Part shown: one piece after another, positions 33,089 through 45,368 of the stretch | How positions within the stretch are numbered: the first letter of the stretch is position 1 | How the letters are laid out: every line of letters begins with the position of its first letter | Assembly: GCA_022496185.1 (NCBI GenBank) | Contig: WTXG01000112.1 | Coordinates: forward strand, 1 to 64,000 | Reading direction: 5' to 3' | Length of the DNA stretch: 64,000 nt | From: Multifurca ochricompacta | Lineage: Eukaryota > Basidiomycota > Agaricomycetes > Russulales > Russulaceae | Notes under the pieces: model-generated | What the model was told of the DNA's origin: nothing | The model's database searches: none | The model's input: the letters and a program-made list of their open reading frames with translations, nothing else | Made by a program: the position numbers and the translations under genes

Positions 33089-33782
33089 CAAGGCTCTGGG
33101 TCCAGGATCTGCAACAGGCCTGGCACAACAGGGCCAGGCCTCTAGCTTCAAGGTAGACAGGGATTTGTGCTATAACCAAGCACAGAGGGAGACGGGAAGA
33201 GTCAGCCAAAGGGAGCTAATCCCCTAAGGCTGTTGAGTGGGGATCAGGTTCAGCTGTAGTGCCAGAAGCACATCAAGCAAACTGGGCTCAAAAGAAGTGA
33301 AGGATGTAAAAGAGGGGAAACCAGAGCAGCAACAGCATCTGGGTCAAGGAATGAGATCTGGGGATGAAGTGCACACCCATTGCCAGAGGCAATGGGGTCC
33401 TTCCAGTGACACAAAGAAGGCAAAGAGGACTTAGAAGTCCAGTCTGTATTCCATGATCAGGGAAACTCTAGGCTGAAGGCCCAAGAGGTCAAATCTAAAG
33501 TCCTACTAACTGTCTACAGTGTCTTATATACTGTATCAGAGGTCTAGATTGTAGCTAATCTGGGTACAGTCTGGGTCAGGTCCTTATCAGCCAATGGCAG
33601 AGAAGCTGCCATGAGTCAGGTCCAAGATGGGAATAAGTCCCATCAGAGTAGGGGTCTGGTATAGGAACAATACCACAAGGTTGGTGTGGGAGCAACAGGC
33701 TCCACAGGAATCAGGGCAAGTGTGAGACAATAAGTCCCACAAAGGATAGAGTGGTGTGGGAGTGTTTCCACAAAGTTACCTT
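33089..33782. other. Left remainder of element E
   Basis: Non-coding. TATATACTG at about 33525 is the only promoter-like motif. The sequence resumes at 39038 after the MULE. Confidence 0.5.
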
Positions 33783-33965
33783 ACTCACCCCCACCGCTGA
33801 CATCCCTAAAGTGGTAATTGTGCCACACGACTCACCACTGACATCCCTAAAGTGGTAATCTTGTCACATGACTCAAATTTGTAATAATATTTATTTTAAA
33901 AAGGAAGTTATCGTTGAATATCTATTTTAATAAGGGAAGTTATCAACAAAATATAAGTTGGAATA
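33783..33965. repeat. Left inverted terminal repeat of the MULE
   Basis: Mirrors about 38845-39037. It includes two direct copies of CTGACATCCCTAAAGTGGTAA and the AT-rich TAATAATATTTATTTTAAAA. A partial third copy at 33981-34070 suggests a duplicated end. Confidence 0.85.
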
Positions 33966-34166
33966 AGATCAGATAACTCTCCCCACACTGACATCCCTAA
34001 AGTAGTAATATTGCCACATGACTGTGATTTGTAATAATATTTATTTTAAAAAGGAAAGTTATCAACAATATATCAATACAAATCAGTAAGGATTAGATAA
34101 GAACTTTGGTGTTCTTGCGTGTTCTCACTACTCTATGTCTAGCTATTTTATGACTTTCCTTGTGTA

Positions 34167-37100
34167 TCATGTGTTCTCATCAGAATGTGTGGGTCTAGAG
34201 CAGTAGAACATTGAGGTGCTTGTTTCTGGTTGCCATGTCATTGGTAATAATCCTCTTGTTGTCCTCATCTGCCTCTCCTTTCCTATGCAAGTCTTTGCTA
34301 GCCTCAAGAATGAGCCACCCTCTCGTTCCAGCACTTGGAGCATATGGTGGTCCCGGAATTGGACCTGGTACTTCAATCCTTCAAGAAATTCTCCAATAAT
34401 ATTGATATTCTCGCTCATGGCCTCTTCAAATGTCGAGCTCTCTTGCAATGCTGGTTGGAAATCTTGTACATCATTGTCATTGTCATCGTTGTCATTGTCA
34501 TTGTCACCATTGTCATCATCACTGCTATCCTCCCTCTTGCCACCATTTGCTCCAGGGGCTGTCTTGTCAATTCTTGCAACATTTTGAGGTGCTGGGGGAT
34601 CTTCACTATGTGGTTTCAAGAGGGGGTGACTCCATATTGGGGCTGTCTGCTGACGTCTTACTTCAAGGAAGAACAGTGGCAAAACTGGCTGGGCAGCTTG
34701 AACAAGATGCTTGCAGAGAAGGAACCGGTTGATTACCATTGCAGGACAGGTACAGATCCATTGATTTACATCTGGCCGATAAGCTTCATTGATAGGGATT
34801 GTGATGGGTGTTCTCAAGAGTTTCTTCCAATTCCACTTGAATTGCTTACGCCACAACGAGAGCTCTCGATAACGGCCAGTATCTGTAAGTAAGCATTCCA
34901 ACTTTCGATGATATGATGGTGCAAGTTTGGTGATTAGAATCCAGACTAGAAGATCACACCACGGCATGTGAAAGTGATAGAGGAAGTCACGCTTTATTCG
35001 TCGCCAGCTGGATCAAAGGTAAGTCTTGGGATTCTCAACAGCTGATCCATACTTACTGGCTTTCTAGAATCATTGTTGTTTTCAAGATGGGTATTTCTGG
35101 ATGTGCTGACCATGCCCACAGCTCCCACCAGCCCTTTCGATACCAGTTTTCCCAAAGGTATGCCCATACCTCTCATAGGTCATACTTAACACAGAACCCA
35201 TACATTTTCTGAACAGCCCACTTCTTGATCCCCTCAGGACTTGGGTGTGCGGACCCTGGAATCGACGGATGGGCACAGTAATGCCTTTCTAGCATCGTGA
35301 CAATTGGCTGGCGGTAAATGGCTGGGCAAAATTTCCGTTGGGTTTCATTCTGTAACCCCTCCTCATCTTCGTCGTCACTGCTTTCAGGCTCATGTGGAAT
35401 GATAGGTCCCTGTGACGAAGCTGGTGCAATGTGGAGGGGGGGTACCTTGATGGTGATACGTAGGTCCTTAGTTCCCTGAGTTTCTTTATCAGTGTTGCAA
35501 TGATGTGATTTATGAGCAGGAGTGGGTTCTGGTGCTGATGTTGATGGTGCCTTTTGTGCAGGAATCGTGATGGATAAGGTATTGGATCCACTCATGTGTG
35601 TTTGTGTAGGGCATATGTTTTCTATATCATCGGGTACACCACCCTTGTATTCTTCAGCATCAATGCATCCCAGAGGGATAAAGGCCATGTCAATGAATGG
35701 AAACTCTATGTGGGCCCACTGAACATTGTATGGCATTGTGGCAAGTTTTCCCTGACCCAGCCAAGTCTGCACTGCTTGATGGAAGTGCCACCAGCATAAG
35801 TTGATCTTTGTGTTCCAGACTTCTTTCACCATGCTGATTTCTGCCATGTCCTTATCAACATGCATGAAGACTGGATTTATGTGATATGCCTCTTTGATGC
35901 ATGTAGCCCATCCTGCAAGTGCTTTCTTTCGTTTCCCCTGCTCTATTGATGTTGCAGTTGACAGAAGGCAATATGACATTGGAAAGCCTGCATTATCATG
36001 CTCTGCCATCAGGCTGTATAGCTCAAGATGCTTTGAGTTTGTATTATCTGGATGGATCTGTAAGCTTACTTTTCTCAAAAGTTAGATATGATATGGCTTA
36101 CACGTTGCGTCAAGTCCTACTTCAATTATCTTTCTGTGCAATAGCCTCTCAATCTTTTTCATACCCCAACAAAGTATATCAACCCCTTCAGGAATGTTCT
36201 TCAGTAAGAAAATATCAACATCATCTCGATATTCATTAAGAAGCTTTTGTGTTGATGGTAGTTGCAGGTGATCACGATGCCAGAATATCTGGCTCATCTG
36301 CATCCAAGCCACATGGATCTGTGCCGATGTTATCAATGGATATGCTGCCTGCACCTTTGCAACCATTGCAGCAGGTGTTAACCACTCGACATTCTCTTGA
36401 ATTGTGTCCATTGCACTAGGTGGCAGGGTGACATCAAAGTAATGTACATGCTTCATGTGATGTTCAAGTCGAATGGAGATTGTCCTATCCCCTTCTGGAA
36501 TGCTTCCTCAGCAAGTAATATATAGTTGACTGCGGCATGGGTACTGCTTCATTCCGATGTTATCATGATGTTGCACCTTTAGTGCTTTGGAAACATTTGA
36601 TTTCTTCTTTCTTGCTTCATCCTGGCTGCACCAAAAACGCGTTTGGTGCCCTGTTTGCAGTTGCTTATGATCCTTCACACTAATCCTGTAAATGTCATAT
36701 AATAATAGCATTTGGGATACTACTCACATAAATCTATACCCTGTCACCTTCCAGATTTCCTTAGCAATCATGTCAATCTGCTCTCTATCAGAAACCAATG
36801 AGTCATTTGGAACAGTGAAAGTTCCTCTAAATTTTAAATCGTGGTATGTTCTAAATTGCGTTTGAAGGGAGCCAAACATTTCCTCTCCGGTATCAAATAT
36901 CTCTTCTCTAGTATCAGATATCTGTAGATTATACTGTTAATCCTTATCTATATCCATAGTAAGTTACTAATTACCACAGAATCAATTTCATCCTTGCTCT
37001 TTATGAGATTGCATGCAGCCTGAGGATTGCTTGAGATTCCTTCATCTCCTGATGTGTCTTCATCCACCCTCTTGGCTTTTTCACCTACTGTGCGCCCATT

Positions 37101-37271
37101 GAACTCCTTTTGCTTCTTTTTCTCATTCTCATGAACTCTTTGGGCCTTCTTGTTTTTCCTATCATGCATTCGGCAGTGATCACAAGTCTTGTGTGGTAAG
37201 TGTAATGGTACAAGATTTCTACACCATACCTTGGAACATTTTTTTGTAGCAGAAGGAGTGTTATTGTCCAT
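34167..37271 (-). CDS. MULE transposase with SWIM zinc finger (probably intron-containing)
   Basis: Minus strand. The N-terminal piece (37271-36948, ATG at 37271) has a Cys/His cluster (CRNLVPLHLPHKTCDHC) and a Lys-rich stretch. 36508-36711 reads GHQTRFWCSQDEARKKKS, seen in fungal MULE proteins. 36082-36456 ends in VGLDAT, probably the first catalytic Asp. 35173-36078 carries LYSLMAEHDNAGFP, HVDKDMAEI (second Asp) and NLCWWHFHQAV, the MULE signature. 34167-34967 carries the SWIM finger WICTCPAMVINRFLLCKH (about 34700-34757) and an Asp/Asn-rich acidic run. GTAAGC with CTAAC and ACAG near 36050-36105 suggests an intron, but I could not fix splice phases. It may be intact or mildly broken. Confidence 0.75.
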
Positions 37272-37570
37272 TGCATGGACAGGAGGAGGGACAACCGTAA
37301 CCTATAGTGAGAATGCTTAATGTCCTTGTCTACCTGTCACTAGGGCATAGCACGAGTCTGGGTAACTTGCGAGTTTTTTGAGTAGAGCCGTGGGAAAACT
37401 CGCAGGTATTGATACTCGCGGATCCGGGTGATCTGTGGGAAAATACTCATGCGGATCCGGGTATTGATTTTGGCACCCCGGGTACCTGCACGGGTACTTG
37501 CGGAATACTCGTGGGAATATTATTATATAAAATTATTTTTTTGCTAGGCTTATCAACCTAGAACAGAAAT

Positions 37571-37646
37571 GGCTGAAACATGGATTGAACCTAAGACCTC
37601 CGGGAACAAGCTCGGTCCGGTGCTCTAACCACTAAGCCACCCAGCC
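37571..37646 (-). ncRNA. tRNA-like 76-nt module, hAT copy 3
   Basis: Least decayed copy: the acceptor GGCTGGG pairs with TTTCAGCC over 7 positions, and the middle keeps CCGGACC and CCCGGAGG where copies 1 and 2 have CCAG or CTGG. A and B boxes are identical in the three copies. Confidence 0.6.
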
Positions 37647-37696
37647 TCACTAGTAAAGACACACAATATATTATATATAGGGTTATGCAGAATTGA

Positions 37697-38342
37697 TTTT
37701 ATCACTTGTATCTAATTAATTGTGAATGCATTTTGATCTTATCACTTGTATTATCTTAGATGTATATCTTTAGTATCTAATTAATTGTGAATGCATTTTG
37801 ATCTTATCACTTGTATTATCTTAGATGTATATCTTTAGTATCTAATTAATTGTGAACGCATTTTTGATCTTATCACTTAGATGTACATCCTAAGTATCTA
37901 ATTAATTGTGAACGCGTTTTTGATCTTATCACTTAGATGTACATCCCAAGTATCTAATTAATTGTGAACGCATTTTTGATCTTATCACTTGTATTAGATG
38001 TATATCCTAAGTATCTAATTAACTGTGAACGCGTTTTTGATCTTATCACTTAGATGTACATCCTAAGTATCTAATTAATTGTGAACGCATTTTTGATCTT
38101 ATCACTTGTATTAGATGTATGTCCTAAATATCTAATTAACTGTGAACGCGTTTTTGATCTTATTACTTAGATGTACATCCCAAGTATCTAATTAATTGTG
38201 AACGCATTTTGATCTTATCACTTGTATTAGATGTATATCCCAAGTATCTAATTAACTGTGAATACATTTTTGATCTTATCACTTAGATGTATATCCTAAG
38301 TATCTAATTAATTGTGAACGCGTTTTTGATCTTATCAATTAG
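37697..38342. repeat. Minisatellite in hAT copy 3, about 11 units
   Basis: Inverted orientation: GATCTTATCACTTAGATG..., units of about 55-66 bp, some with an extra TTGTATTA(TCTTA) segment. It is the longest array of the three. Confidence 0.88.
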
Positions 38343-38844
38343 GCGTGATCCCGGCATCTCTGTACCAACGCGTGCCGACGCGTGCATTCTTAAGCCTACC
38401 TTCCTAGATAGGAAGGCAATGCACGGTCCGATCGGCGCGCCCCACACTTCGCGTTTTTTCACGTTTTTTCGCATTTCTATAGATATTGTAACTGATTCTT
38501 GTTTTATTTTGGATCGGATGCATGATCTGACTTGAAATTTCGTGGGATTGTAGTAATATATATATTCTTTCTGTGTATGCAAGATGAAGATCTCTGGCTG
38601 CCTCAAACCTTACAAGTAAACCTACGAGTATACCCATGAGTACTCGGATCCGTGCGAGTATAGGACTTGCGGCTCCGGGTGATCCGTGGGAACATACTCA
38701 TGCGGATCTGAGTATGGGATTATCTAATCTAAATACCCACGAGTTCGGATCCGGGTAACTCATGAGTGCACTCGTGCTAGGCCCTACCTGTCACATGACT
38801 TTGATTTGCAGTTATTTTGTTGATCAATGATTGATGTCTACATG

Positions 38845-39037
38845 TCACATGACTTTAATTTGTGATGATATTTTCAATAATTTTCCTTTTTAAAATAAAT
38901 ATTTAACGATAACTTCCTTTTTAAAATAAATATTATTACAAATCTGAGTCGTGTGACAAGATTACCACTTTAGGGATGTCAGTGGTGAGTCGTGTGACAC
39001 AATTACCACTTTAGGGATGTCAGTGGTGGGGGTGAGT
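38845..39037. repeat. Right inverted terminal repeat of the MULE
   Basis: Mirror of the left end. ATTACCACTTTAGGGATGTC occurs twice. Confidence 0.85.
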
Positions 39038-39636
39038 TGGGTGAGCTGTTTCCACAGGAGTCAGGGTGGATGTGGGAATGCTCCCACAGGGATCAGAGAA
39101 GCAAATGATAAGCCAGATGGGCCATGTGATCAGAAAGGGGTAAATGATCAGATGAAGATGCTGTGATCAAGGTTAGGGATCACATGGTTCAAGGTCACAT
39201 GGTCCAGGATCACATGGCCAGAGGTCACATGACTGGCAGAGGGTCAAGTACAAGCCAAAGTCATCTAGTTGTCTGGACTGGTCAGATTGGCAGGGACAAT
39301 GTCAGGGGTTCCTATGGGTGTCAAGCACAGGGACAGGGTCAGGAGCAGTGGCCAAGGCATAAGCCAAGGCAGCAAGGAAGGGTGGTGTACATCCAACAGT
39401 GTAGCAGCATAACTACCAGCAGGTTAGGTGTAAATGGTGGCATGGGAGGTCAGTCCTATGAACAATGTCACAGGAATCAGGGTAGGGTCCTGGGCACACA
39501 GGCCACAGGCATCAAGGAAGGTCCCAAGGCAACAGGCCAAGGGCATCAAAGAGTGGTCCAGAGAAGGAGGAGATCAAGGATAGTGCAAGGAATCAGGCAT
39601 GGTGTACAGGGTTAGGAAAAGAGTAGGGTTGTAACA
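39038..39636. other. Right remainder of element E
   Basis: Non-coding. It contains an irregular run of (A/G)(A/G)TCACATGG motifs at 39178-39232 and ends GTTGTAACA at 39636. Confidence 0.5.
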
Positions 39637-39641
39637 CCAAG

Positions 39642-40099
39642 CATCATGGGAGTGACTACCCATGCCTTGTTCTAGACCCTAAACTCTACCAGCGGGTTTC
39701 TCAACCCAGCTTATGGATCGAGCCAAGCATTAACTGAACCTATAGCCTCAAGCCTTCTGAGCAAGTGGCCTACTAAGATTATGTATGGGACGAAAACCCA
39801 GCTACAACTAAGAATACTATTTACTTAGAGCACACATGAGGAACTCAAGGTGTTTCACCCACTTAGGGTCCCTCATCACCTCTTGTAAGAATCCCCTGAG
39901 GGACTAGCCAGACAGATCAAGGTGGGCACATAAAGTGCACCACCTTGTGGACAGTTAAGGGCAAAAGAAGGAAATCAAAGCTCACTGGAAGACTGATTGG
40001 GAAAGACAAGGTCTTGCAAGTTTGTGAACTTGACGAAAGGTTGGACTGATCAAAAAGGGAAAGGAGCAGATCAGTTAAGCATTGCCAGGGCCCATAACC
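39642..40099 (-). other. C1 leader, part nearest the LTR, with PBS
   Basis: Resumes the C1 leader after E. It is similar to 45850-46308 of C2 (GGGAGTGACTACCCATGCC shared). The last 12 nt, GGGCCCATAACC at 40088-40099, touch the LTR and equal the 5' side of the initiator-Met tRNA anticodon arm. Confidence 0.78.
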
Positions 40100-40285
40100 T
40101 GTGAAACAGGCATGATGTGCAGCATACTGACTGAAAGAGTTAGCATGTTAGGCTAGAAAGACAAGTTATACTTCAGAGGTGAAGGAAACTCTATTATACT
40201 ATACTACACACCTAGAAAGACAAGTTATCTACAGGAGACCGTTAGTCAAAGGTAAGGTAGTAAGTAAGAGAGATAGGACTTACAC
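40100..40285 (-). repeat. C1 5' LTR, proximal part
   Basis: Starts TGTGAAACAGGC like 26179. It is split at TACAC by Copia C2 and continues at 46825. Confidence 0.88.
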
Positions 40286-40797
40286 TGTCAAACAATCATG
40301 CTGCTGGTTATACTGACTGTGGTTAGTAGCAGTGAGGCTAAAAGACAAGTAGTGCTTCAGAGGTTAGAAGAACTCTATACAACTATACTACTGACCTAAA
40401 AGACAAGTAGTCTACAGAAGACAGTTAGTCAAAGGTAAAATGAAAGTATAGTAAAAGGAACTTACGCTTCAGAGGTTAGAAGAACTCTGAAGTGTAAGAG
40501 ACAAAATAAACACCCTTATATACCCATGGGGGCCAGGGGAAATTGTCTGTGCGCACTGGGAATAATTCCACAAGTGCCGGACAATAAACAAAGAGGGATA
40601 AAGGCCATTGGCCAAAGAGATATCATGTGCTTACTGCGCATTACTAAGGACATCACTAATCAGCTGAGTAAGGAGAAAAAGAAGTGTAATAAAGATATCG
40701 TAAAAAGTCCAAAACTCCGGAACCTAATCTAATCTTATCTACAGCTAAAGCGATCCTTAGATGCCTGAAGCATCTCCAGACACATCCTGTGTCAACA
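40286..40797 (-). repeat. 3' LTR of C2
   Basis: On the minus strand TGTTGACACAGG...GTTTGACA. TATATAAGG on the minus strand lies at about 40513-40521. Confidence 0.94.
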
Positions 40798-41148
40798 TCC
40801 CTCCATGGTGAAGGCATCGATCATTTAATGGAAATGAGTTAAATGAGCACATTGCTGTTCACAATTGAATGAACATATCGCCAGAGATCCAACTTCTCTA
40901 ACTCTCAAGTGTGGGTTGTGAGCTTTGCATATGAGTTGTATATTCGCTTATGCAAACTCTACACACCTCTTGCGTCACTTTCAAGGTCGAGAACATGCTC
41001 ATGGTGGGAAAGTGAGACTGGTATACAAAGTCTCCAAATTCCAGCTCTTTCATTCCAGCACTAGTCCAAATCCAGTTACCATAAGATCAAAAGATGATCT
41101 AGGCAGAGACTTTGTAAGGCCATCTGCCAGCATCTCTCCAGTGGGAGT

Positions 41149-44100
41149 TCACACCAAGTCAATCTGGTGTGATTCTACATACTCCCTAATGGCATGGTAC
41201 TTTATTGGTATGTGCTTTGATCGCCTTCCTGTGACAGGGTTTAATGCAAGATCTACTGCACCCTTATTGTCACAATGCAGTTGTATGGGTGAACTAACTT
41301 CATATCCCAATTCCTGCATAAACGTCCTATACCATGCTGCCTGGTTTGAAGCCTCAGCAAGGCTCATATACTCAGCTTCAGTGGTGGACTGTGCTACTGT
41401 CTTCTGCTTTCTGGAACACCAGCTAATGGCTCCATTAGCAAGGAAAAAGACGTAGCCTGAGGTGGAGTGGTGGTCCTCTTGATCTCCCCATGAGGAATCC
41501 GCAAAGCCATGAAGGCCAACTTCACCATTCCCTCCAGAGTAGCGCAACTTGTAGTCTTTTGTAGCATTTAAGTAGGCTAAGACATACTTTGCTAGTCGCA
41601 TGTGCTGCTGGGAAGGGTTGGAAGCAAATTGGCTAAGGCATGCAACAGCAAAACTAATGTCAGGTCTGCTTCCAATCTGCACCCAAAGCAGAGACCCCAT
41701 TAACTGCTGATACCTCTTAATATCAGAGGTAGATGCCTGGTCTTCAGACTTGACCAAATGAACACCCACGCCAGAGGGTAGAGGAGTATATACTGGGTTG
41801 GAATCCCCCATTCCAAACCTCTCAACTATTGAGGATACATAGGCTGTCTGGTCAATATCCAGTGTCTTGTTAGGACAATCCCTGGTGATGTTAACTCCAA
41901 GGTATGACTGGATTTCACCAAGATTGGTCATCTCATATCAGCTAGATAGAGAGTCCTTCAGCCATTGAATCTTCTTAGTGGAGGACCCAAGTATAGTGAT
42001 GTCATCAACATATAAAATGACGAAAAGTGAACCATCCCCCTCTTGGTGATGATACACATATACTCCTGCATCAGAGTATGTCCGGGTAAAGCTCAGTTCA
42101 TTAAGAACTGCATGGAATTGCAAGTTCCATGCTCAGGAAGCTTGTTTGAGGCCATACAGAGCCTTCTGTAGCCTACAAACTTTGGACTCTTGTCCAGCAA
42201 CAATGAAACCAACAGGTTGCTCCATATAAATCTCCTTGTCCAGATCACCATGTAGGAATGCCAATTTGACATCCATTTGGTGGATTTCCCAATCCTCAAG
42301 CGTGGCCAACGCTAATAATAGTCTAAGAGACTCAAATCTGGCAACTGGGGAGAAAGTTTTGTCGAAGTCCACCCCCTCTATTTGGGTGAACACTTTTGCT
42401 ACAAGCCTAGCACGAAAGTGTCCATCTGCTTTCAATTTAAAGACCCATTTGGACTTTACAGCCTTTCTACCTTCTGGAAGGTCTTCAAGGTGCCACACTT
42501 TAAGTTTTTCTAAGGCATCAATTTCATATTGACATGCCTCAAGCCAGTCACTGGCGTTATCAGACTCCATTGCTTCTTTAAAAGTAAGAGGATCCCTATA
42601 AGGTGATCCTGCAGCATTGAGTAGATCCATCTGACCAAGTCTGGAAGAACCCTGCACAAACTCTGCATTATCCTCATTGTAGAAGCAAGGATTCAGACAA
42701 CAATTCCGATTGGGACGTGCAGTATCCAAGTCTAAGTCTTCTTGGATTGCCCTATCTTGTTGTTCAGAGCGTGGACTTGTCCTCTGAAAGTTAGGTTGAG
42801 GAAGTCTGCCTGCAATCCTTTCTGATTTTCTGATTGCACAGGTTCTTTTGGGAGGGGAGGATGGTTCCATGACTTGTGATGGAGGGGTCTGATATATAGT
42901 CTGAGGTTGTGTGGTGTCCACATTACGTGTGGGTGTGGTAGGCTGTGGTGGTAATTGAGGAGGTACGATGTCCTCCTGTTCCTCTTCCAGGTCTTCCTCA
43001 TCTTGAGGAGCCTCAGGAACATGTGTAGCAGTTGCTGGTGGTGGCTGGACTTTGCCACCAGGTAAAGAAAATGAGCCACCTTCACTAGGTTGCTCTATTG
43101 GCTTATCTGCTCTGCTGTCCTTACAGAGCGGGATGGGAAGGATCTCTCATCAAAGTAACATCTCATGAAGAGATGAGAGACCGGATACAACTATCCCAAA
43201 GTGTATAGCCCTTCGAAGTGGGCTCATATCCGACAAAGACAGCTTCCCTAGCTTTGGGATCTAATTTGTGCCACTTGCCCTCTGGAACATGATAATAGGC
43301 TTTGCAACCAAAGACCTTAAAATACAAGACATCTGGCTTGTTCCCAACCAGAAGCTCAAGCAGAGTTTTCCACTTATTAGAACAGATGGGAGTTCTGTTA
43401 TATATATGACATGCTGTCTCAACAGCACACTCCCAGAAGCCAAGGACAGGCCAGCATCGTGCAGCATGCTAGTGCCTTTTTCCATAATGGTTCTGTTGAA
43501 CCTCTCAGCCCTTCCATTCTGTTGTGGACTATACGGCATTGTAAGTTTATGCTCTATGCCAAAATCTTCAAGTGTTGCCTTCAGCACCTTGTTCACATAC
43601 TCACCACCACGATCTGTATGCAGACACTTAATTTTATGATTGAATTTGTTTTCAAGTAGTGTCTTCAGTTTATTAAAAACTGGTGTGAACAGATCTTTCG
43701 ATTTCATTGGAACGATTAAAGCGTATCTGCTGAAGTTGTCCAAGAAGGTGGCAAAGTATAGATTCCCTTGTATTGAACTGCACTGCAAGGGACCTACAAG
43801 ATCACTATGAAGGATCTCAAGGGGGGCTGATGTGTGTTTTGAAGATGGGGGAAATGGAAGACGATGGGATTTGCCCATTTCACAGCCATAGCATGGCTTG
43901 TCTTCCACTTGGCTATTATTAATTCTGAGGCCTTTTACCACCTCAGGAGCATATCTTTTAGGGCTTCTTTTGACATATGGCCCATTCTTTGATGCCAGAT
44001 TTCTAGTGAGGCAGATGCAGTTGTATTGATGCTATTAAGGATGTGTTTGCCTAGCACCCAATACAATTTGCCAAACTTCCATGCTTCTGCTATAATGTTA

Positions 44101-44400
44101 TTGCCATATTTAATTGTTGCCTTCTTATTATCAAAGAACACAGTTGCCCCTTTTTCTACCAGGGCACTGGCGGAGAGTATTTTATGTCCTCCAGGCATAT
44201 GGAGCACATTGCTCAATTCCAAGTCAAAACCTTGATCTGTCCTGATGATCACAGTACCAACTCCACTTGTTTTGACCATAGAGTTGTCACCCAGTGATAC
44301 TTCATGGGTTGTGTTGACTTTATATGTATCAAAGTCTTCAAGGTTGGACTGAAATGAGCCATTGCTCCACTATCAAGCATCCAATAATCTGAATTGATAT
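41149..44400 (-). pseudogene. pol: Pol of Copia C2: protease, integrase, RT, RNase H
   Basis: Protease WMLDSGAMAHFSP at about 44370 (usual T is M here). Integrase 43261-44279: WHQRMGHMSKEAL, HSDLVGPLQC, HTDRGGEYVN, NGRAERFNRTIMEKG. RT 41938-42921: VFKLKADGHFRARLVAK, YVDDITILGSS. RNase H 41149-41931: STTEAEYMSLAEA, CDNKGAVDLALNP. Breaks: a frameshift around 43440, one at 43945, TGA near 42133 and TGA 41938-41940 (shared with C1 and C3). RNase H runs on to about 41045 in a broken frame. Confidence 0.9.
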
Positions 44401-45368
44401 CCAGATTATAGGTGTGAACATAAAGGCAAATGTGAGGTGCTTCATGCACCTCCTCTATTTTGCCACTCCCATTAACTACGGTGGCTATAGTATTTACATG
44501 TTGGGCCTCAGCCCTCTTCTTGTTCCCTGCCTTGCCCTTTTTGGCATTCTCCAGGTCCTTCTTCTTCTTTGCGCAAGCGTTGGACTTGTGTCCAGGCTTT
44601 TGGCAATAGAAGCAGACCACCCCTTGTGAACTAGGGGCAGCAGCAGGAAGTGGTGATAAATTTGTTGTTTTTTTTTGATTTGACAGGTGCAGCCTTAGAT
44701 AGGACTGCACTACCACTTCCTGAGGGACCTGCCAGGCGACTTTCCTCATTTAGGAACCTCTGCACAAGGTCCTGAGGAGAGAGACGCTCTGGATCACCAG
44801 AGGCCAGTATGGAGCCAGTGATGCTACTGTAGGATTCAGGGAGAGACTTCAACAAAATGAAGCTCATCTGGAGGTCATTGACCTCCATCCCATTCTCCCT
44901 AAGGGTACTCCTGGCATCTAGAACTTTTGTAATTGAGTTCTAAATGTCTGTCCTTCATCAAGACGGAAGGACACCAGGGCAAGCCACAAATTATAAGTGG
45001 CCATGCTACCTACAGAGCCATAAAGCTGCTCCAACTTATTATACTTCTCACTAAGAGAAGGATAATTGGCATCAGAAGCTACTTGTGAGTAGACTTCTTG
45101 GGTGACGTTTAGAAAGAGGAGCCCAATAAGCATTTCCTCTTCTCCCATCCATTCCCTAAGGATGGGGTCAATCACTTCCTTCTGCATTTTCTCCTTTTCC
45201 TCCTTGTCCTCTGGTAGGAGGGGCATATCAGGGTAAGGCATAATAATGTGCCTCCTGAGCCCGTTCATCCTCAAAAGGGCATTGAAGTTGGCAGACCACA
45301 CCTGCCAGTTGGAGCCATCAAGACGCTCCATTTTGGAGGAGGGAGGGAAGACGATTGAAGACGGCATT
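44401..45368 (-). pseudogene. gag: Gag of Copia C2
   Basis: Start ATG 45368 (MPSSIVFPPSSKMERLDGSN), chosen because it aligns with C1's gag start. DUF4219/UBN2-like gag: WQVWSANFNALLRMNGL, later YGSVGSMATYNLW. A frame break occurs near 44930. The knuckle CFYCQKPGHKSNAC lies in the C-terminal piece (44249-44749), whose frame continues into the protease, so gag and pol may be one polyprotein as in most Copia elements. Confidence 0.85.

Larger units (their letters stand above)
37341..38786. mobile_element. Non-autonomous hAT, copy 3 (1446 bp, reversed)
   Basis: Duplication CCTGTCAC (37333-37340, 38787-38794). Ends TAGGGCATAGCACGAGT and, inverted, TAGGGCCTAGCACGAGT. Opposite orientation to copies 1 and 2. 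Its left end is 70 bp from the transposase ATG of the MULE, so it sits in that gene's 5' leader or promoter. Confidence 0.94.
33783..39037 (-). mobile_element. Mutator-like element (MULE) with long inverted ends
   Basis: Ends mirror each other for roughly 180 bp: 33783 on (ACTCACCCCCACCGCTGACA) and 39037 backwards (ACTCACCCCCACCACTGACA). A CTGACATCCCTAAAGTGGTAA motif occurs twice in each end and once more at about 33990 in the left interior. Between them is one minus-strand transposase gene (34167-37271). hAT copy 3 is inserted between the right end and the gene's ATG. I could not find the 9-11 bp duplication typical of MULEs. Confidence 0.82.
31948..39636 (+). mobile_element. Element E: probable solo LTR carrying a MULE and a hAT
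   Basis: Ends TGTAACACTCAGCG and GTTGTAACA, with duplication CCAAG (31943-31947, 39637-39641). Without its guests (hAT 2 and the MULE) it is about 1.4 kb, non-coding, with a TTATATAC box at about 33523. TG...CA ends and a 5-bp duplication fit a long solo LTR; no internal region or second LTR is present, so a TRIM-like element is possible. The orientation is a guess from the TATA-like box. Confidence 0.75.

Noticed and set aside
34335..34892. Plus-strand ORF rich in Val/Ile opposite the MULE gene
   Set aside because: Antisense shadow of the Asp/Asn repeat and SWIM region; no independent support.
31948..39636. Element E as the outer part of the MULE
   Set aside because: The MULE's inverted ends lie well inside E, and E has its own TG...CA ends with duplication CCAAG matching an insertion in the C1 leader.
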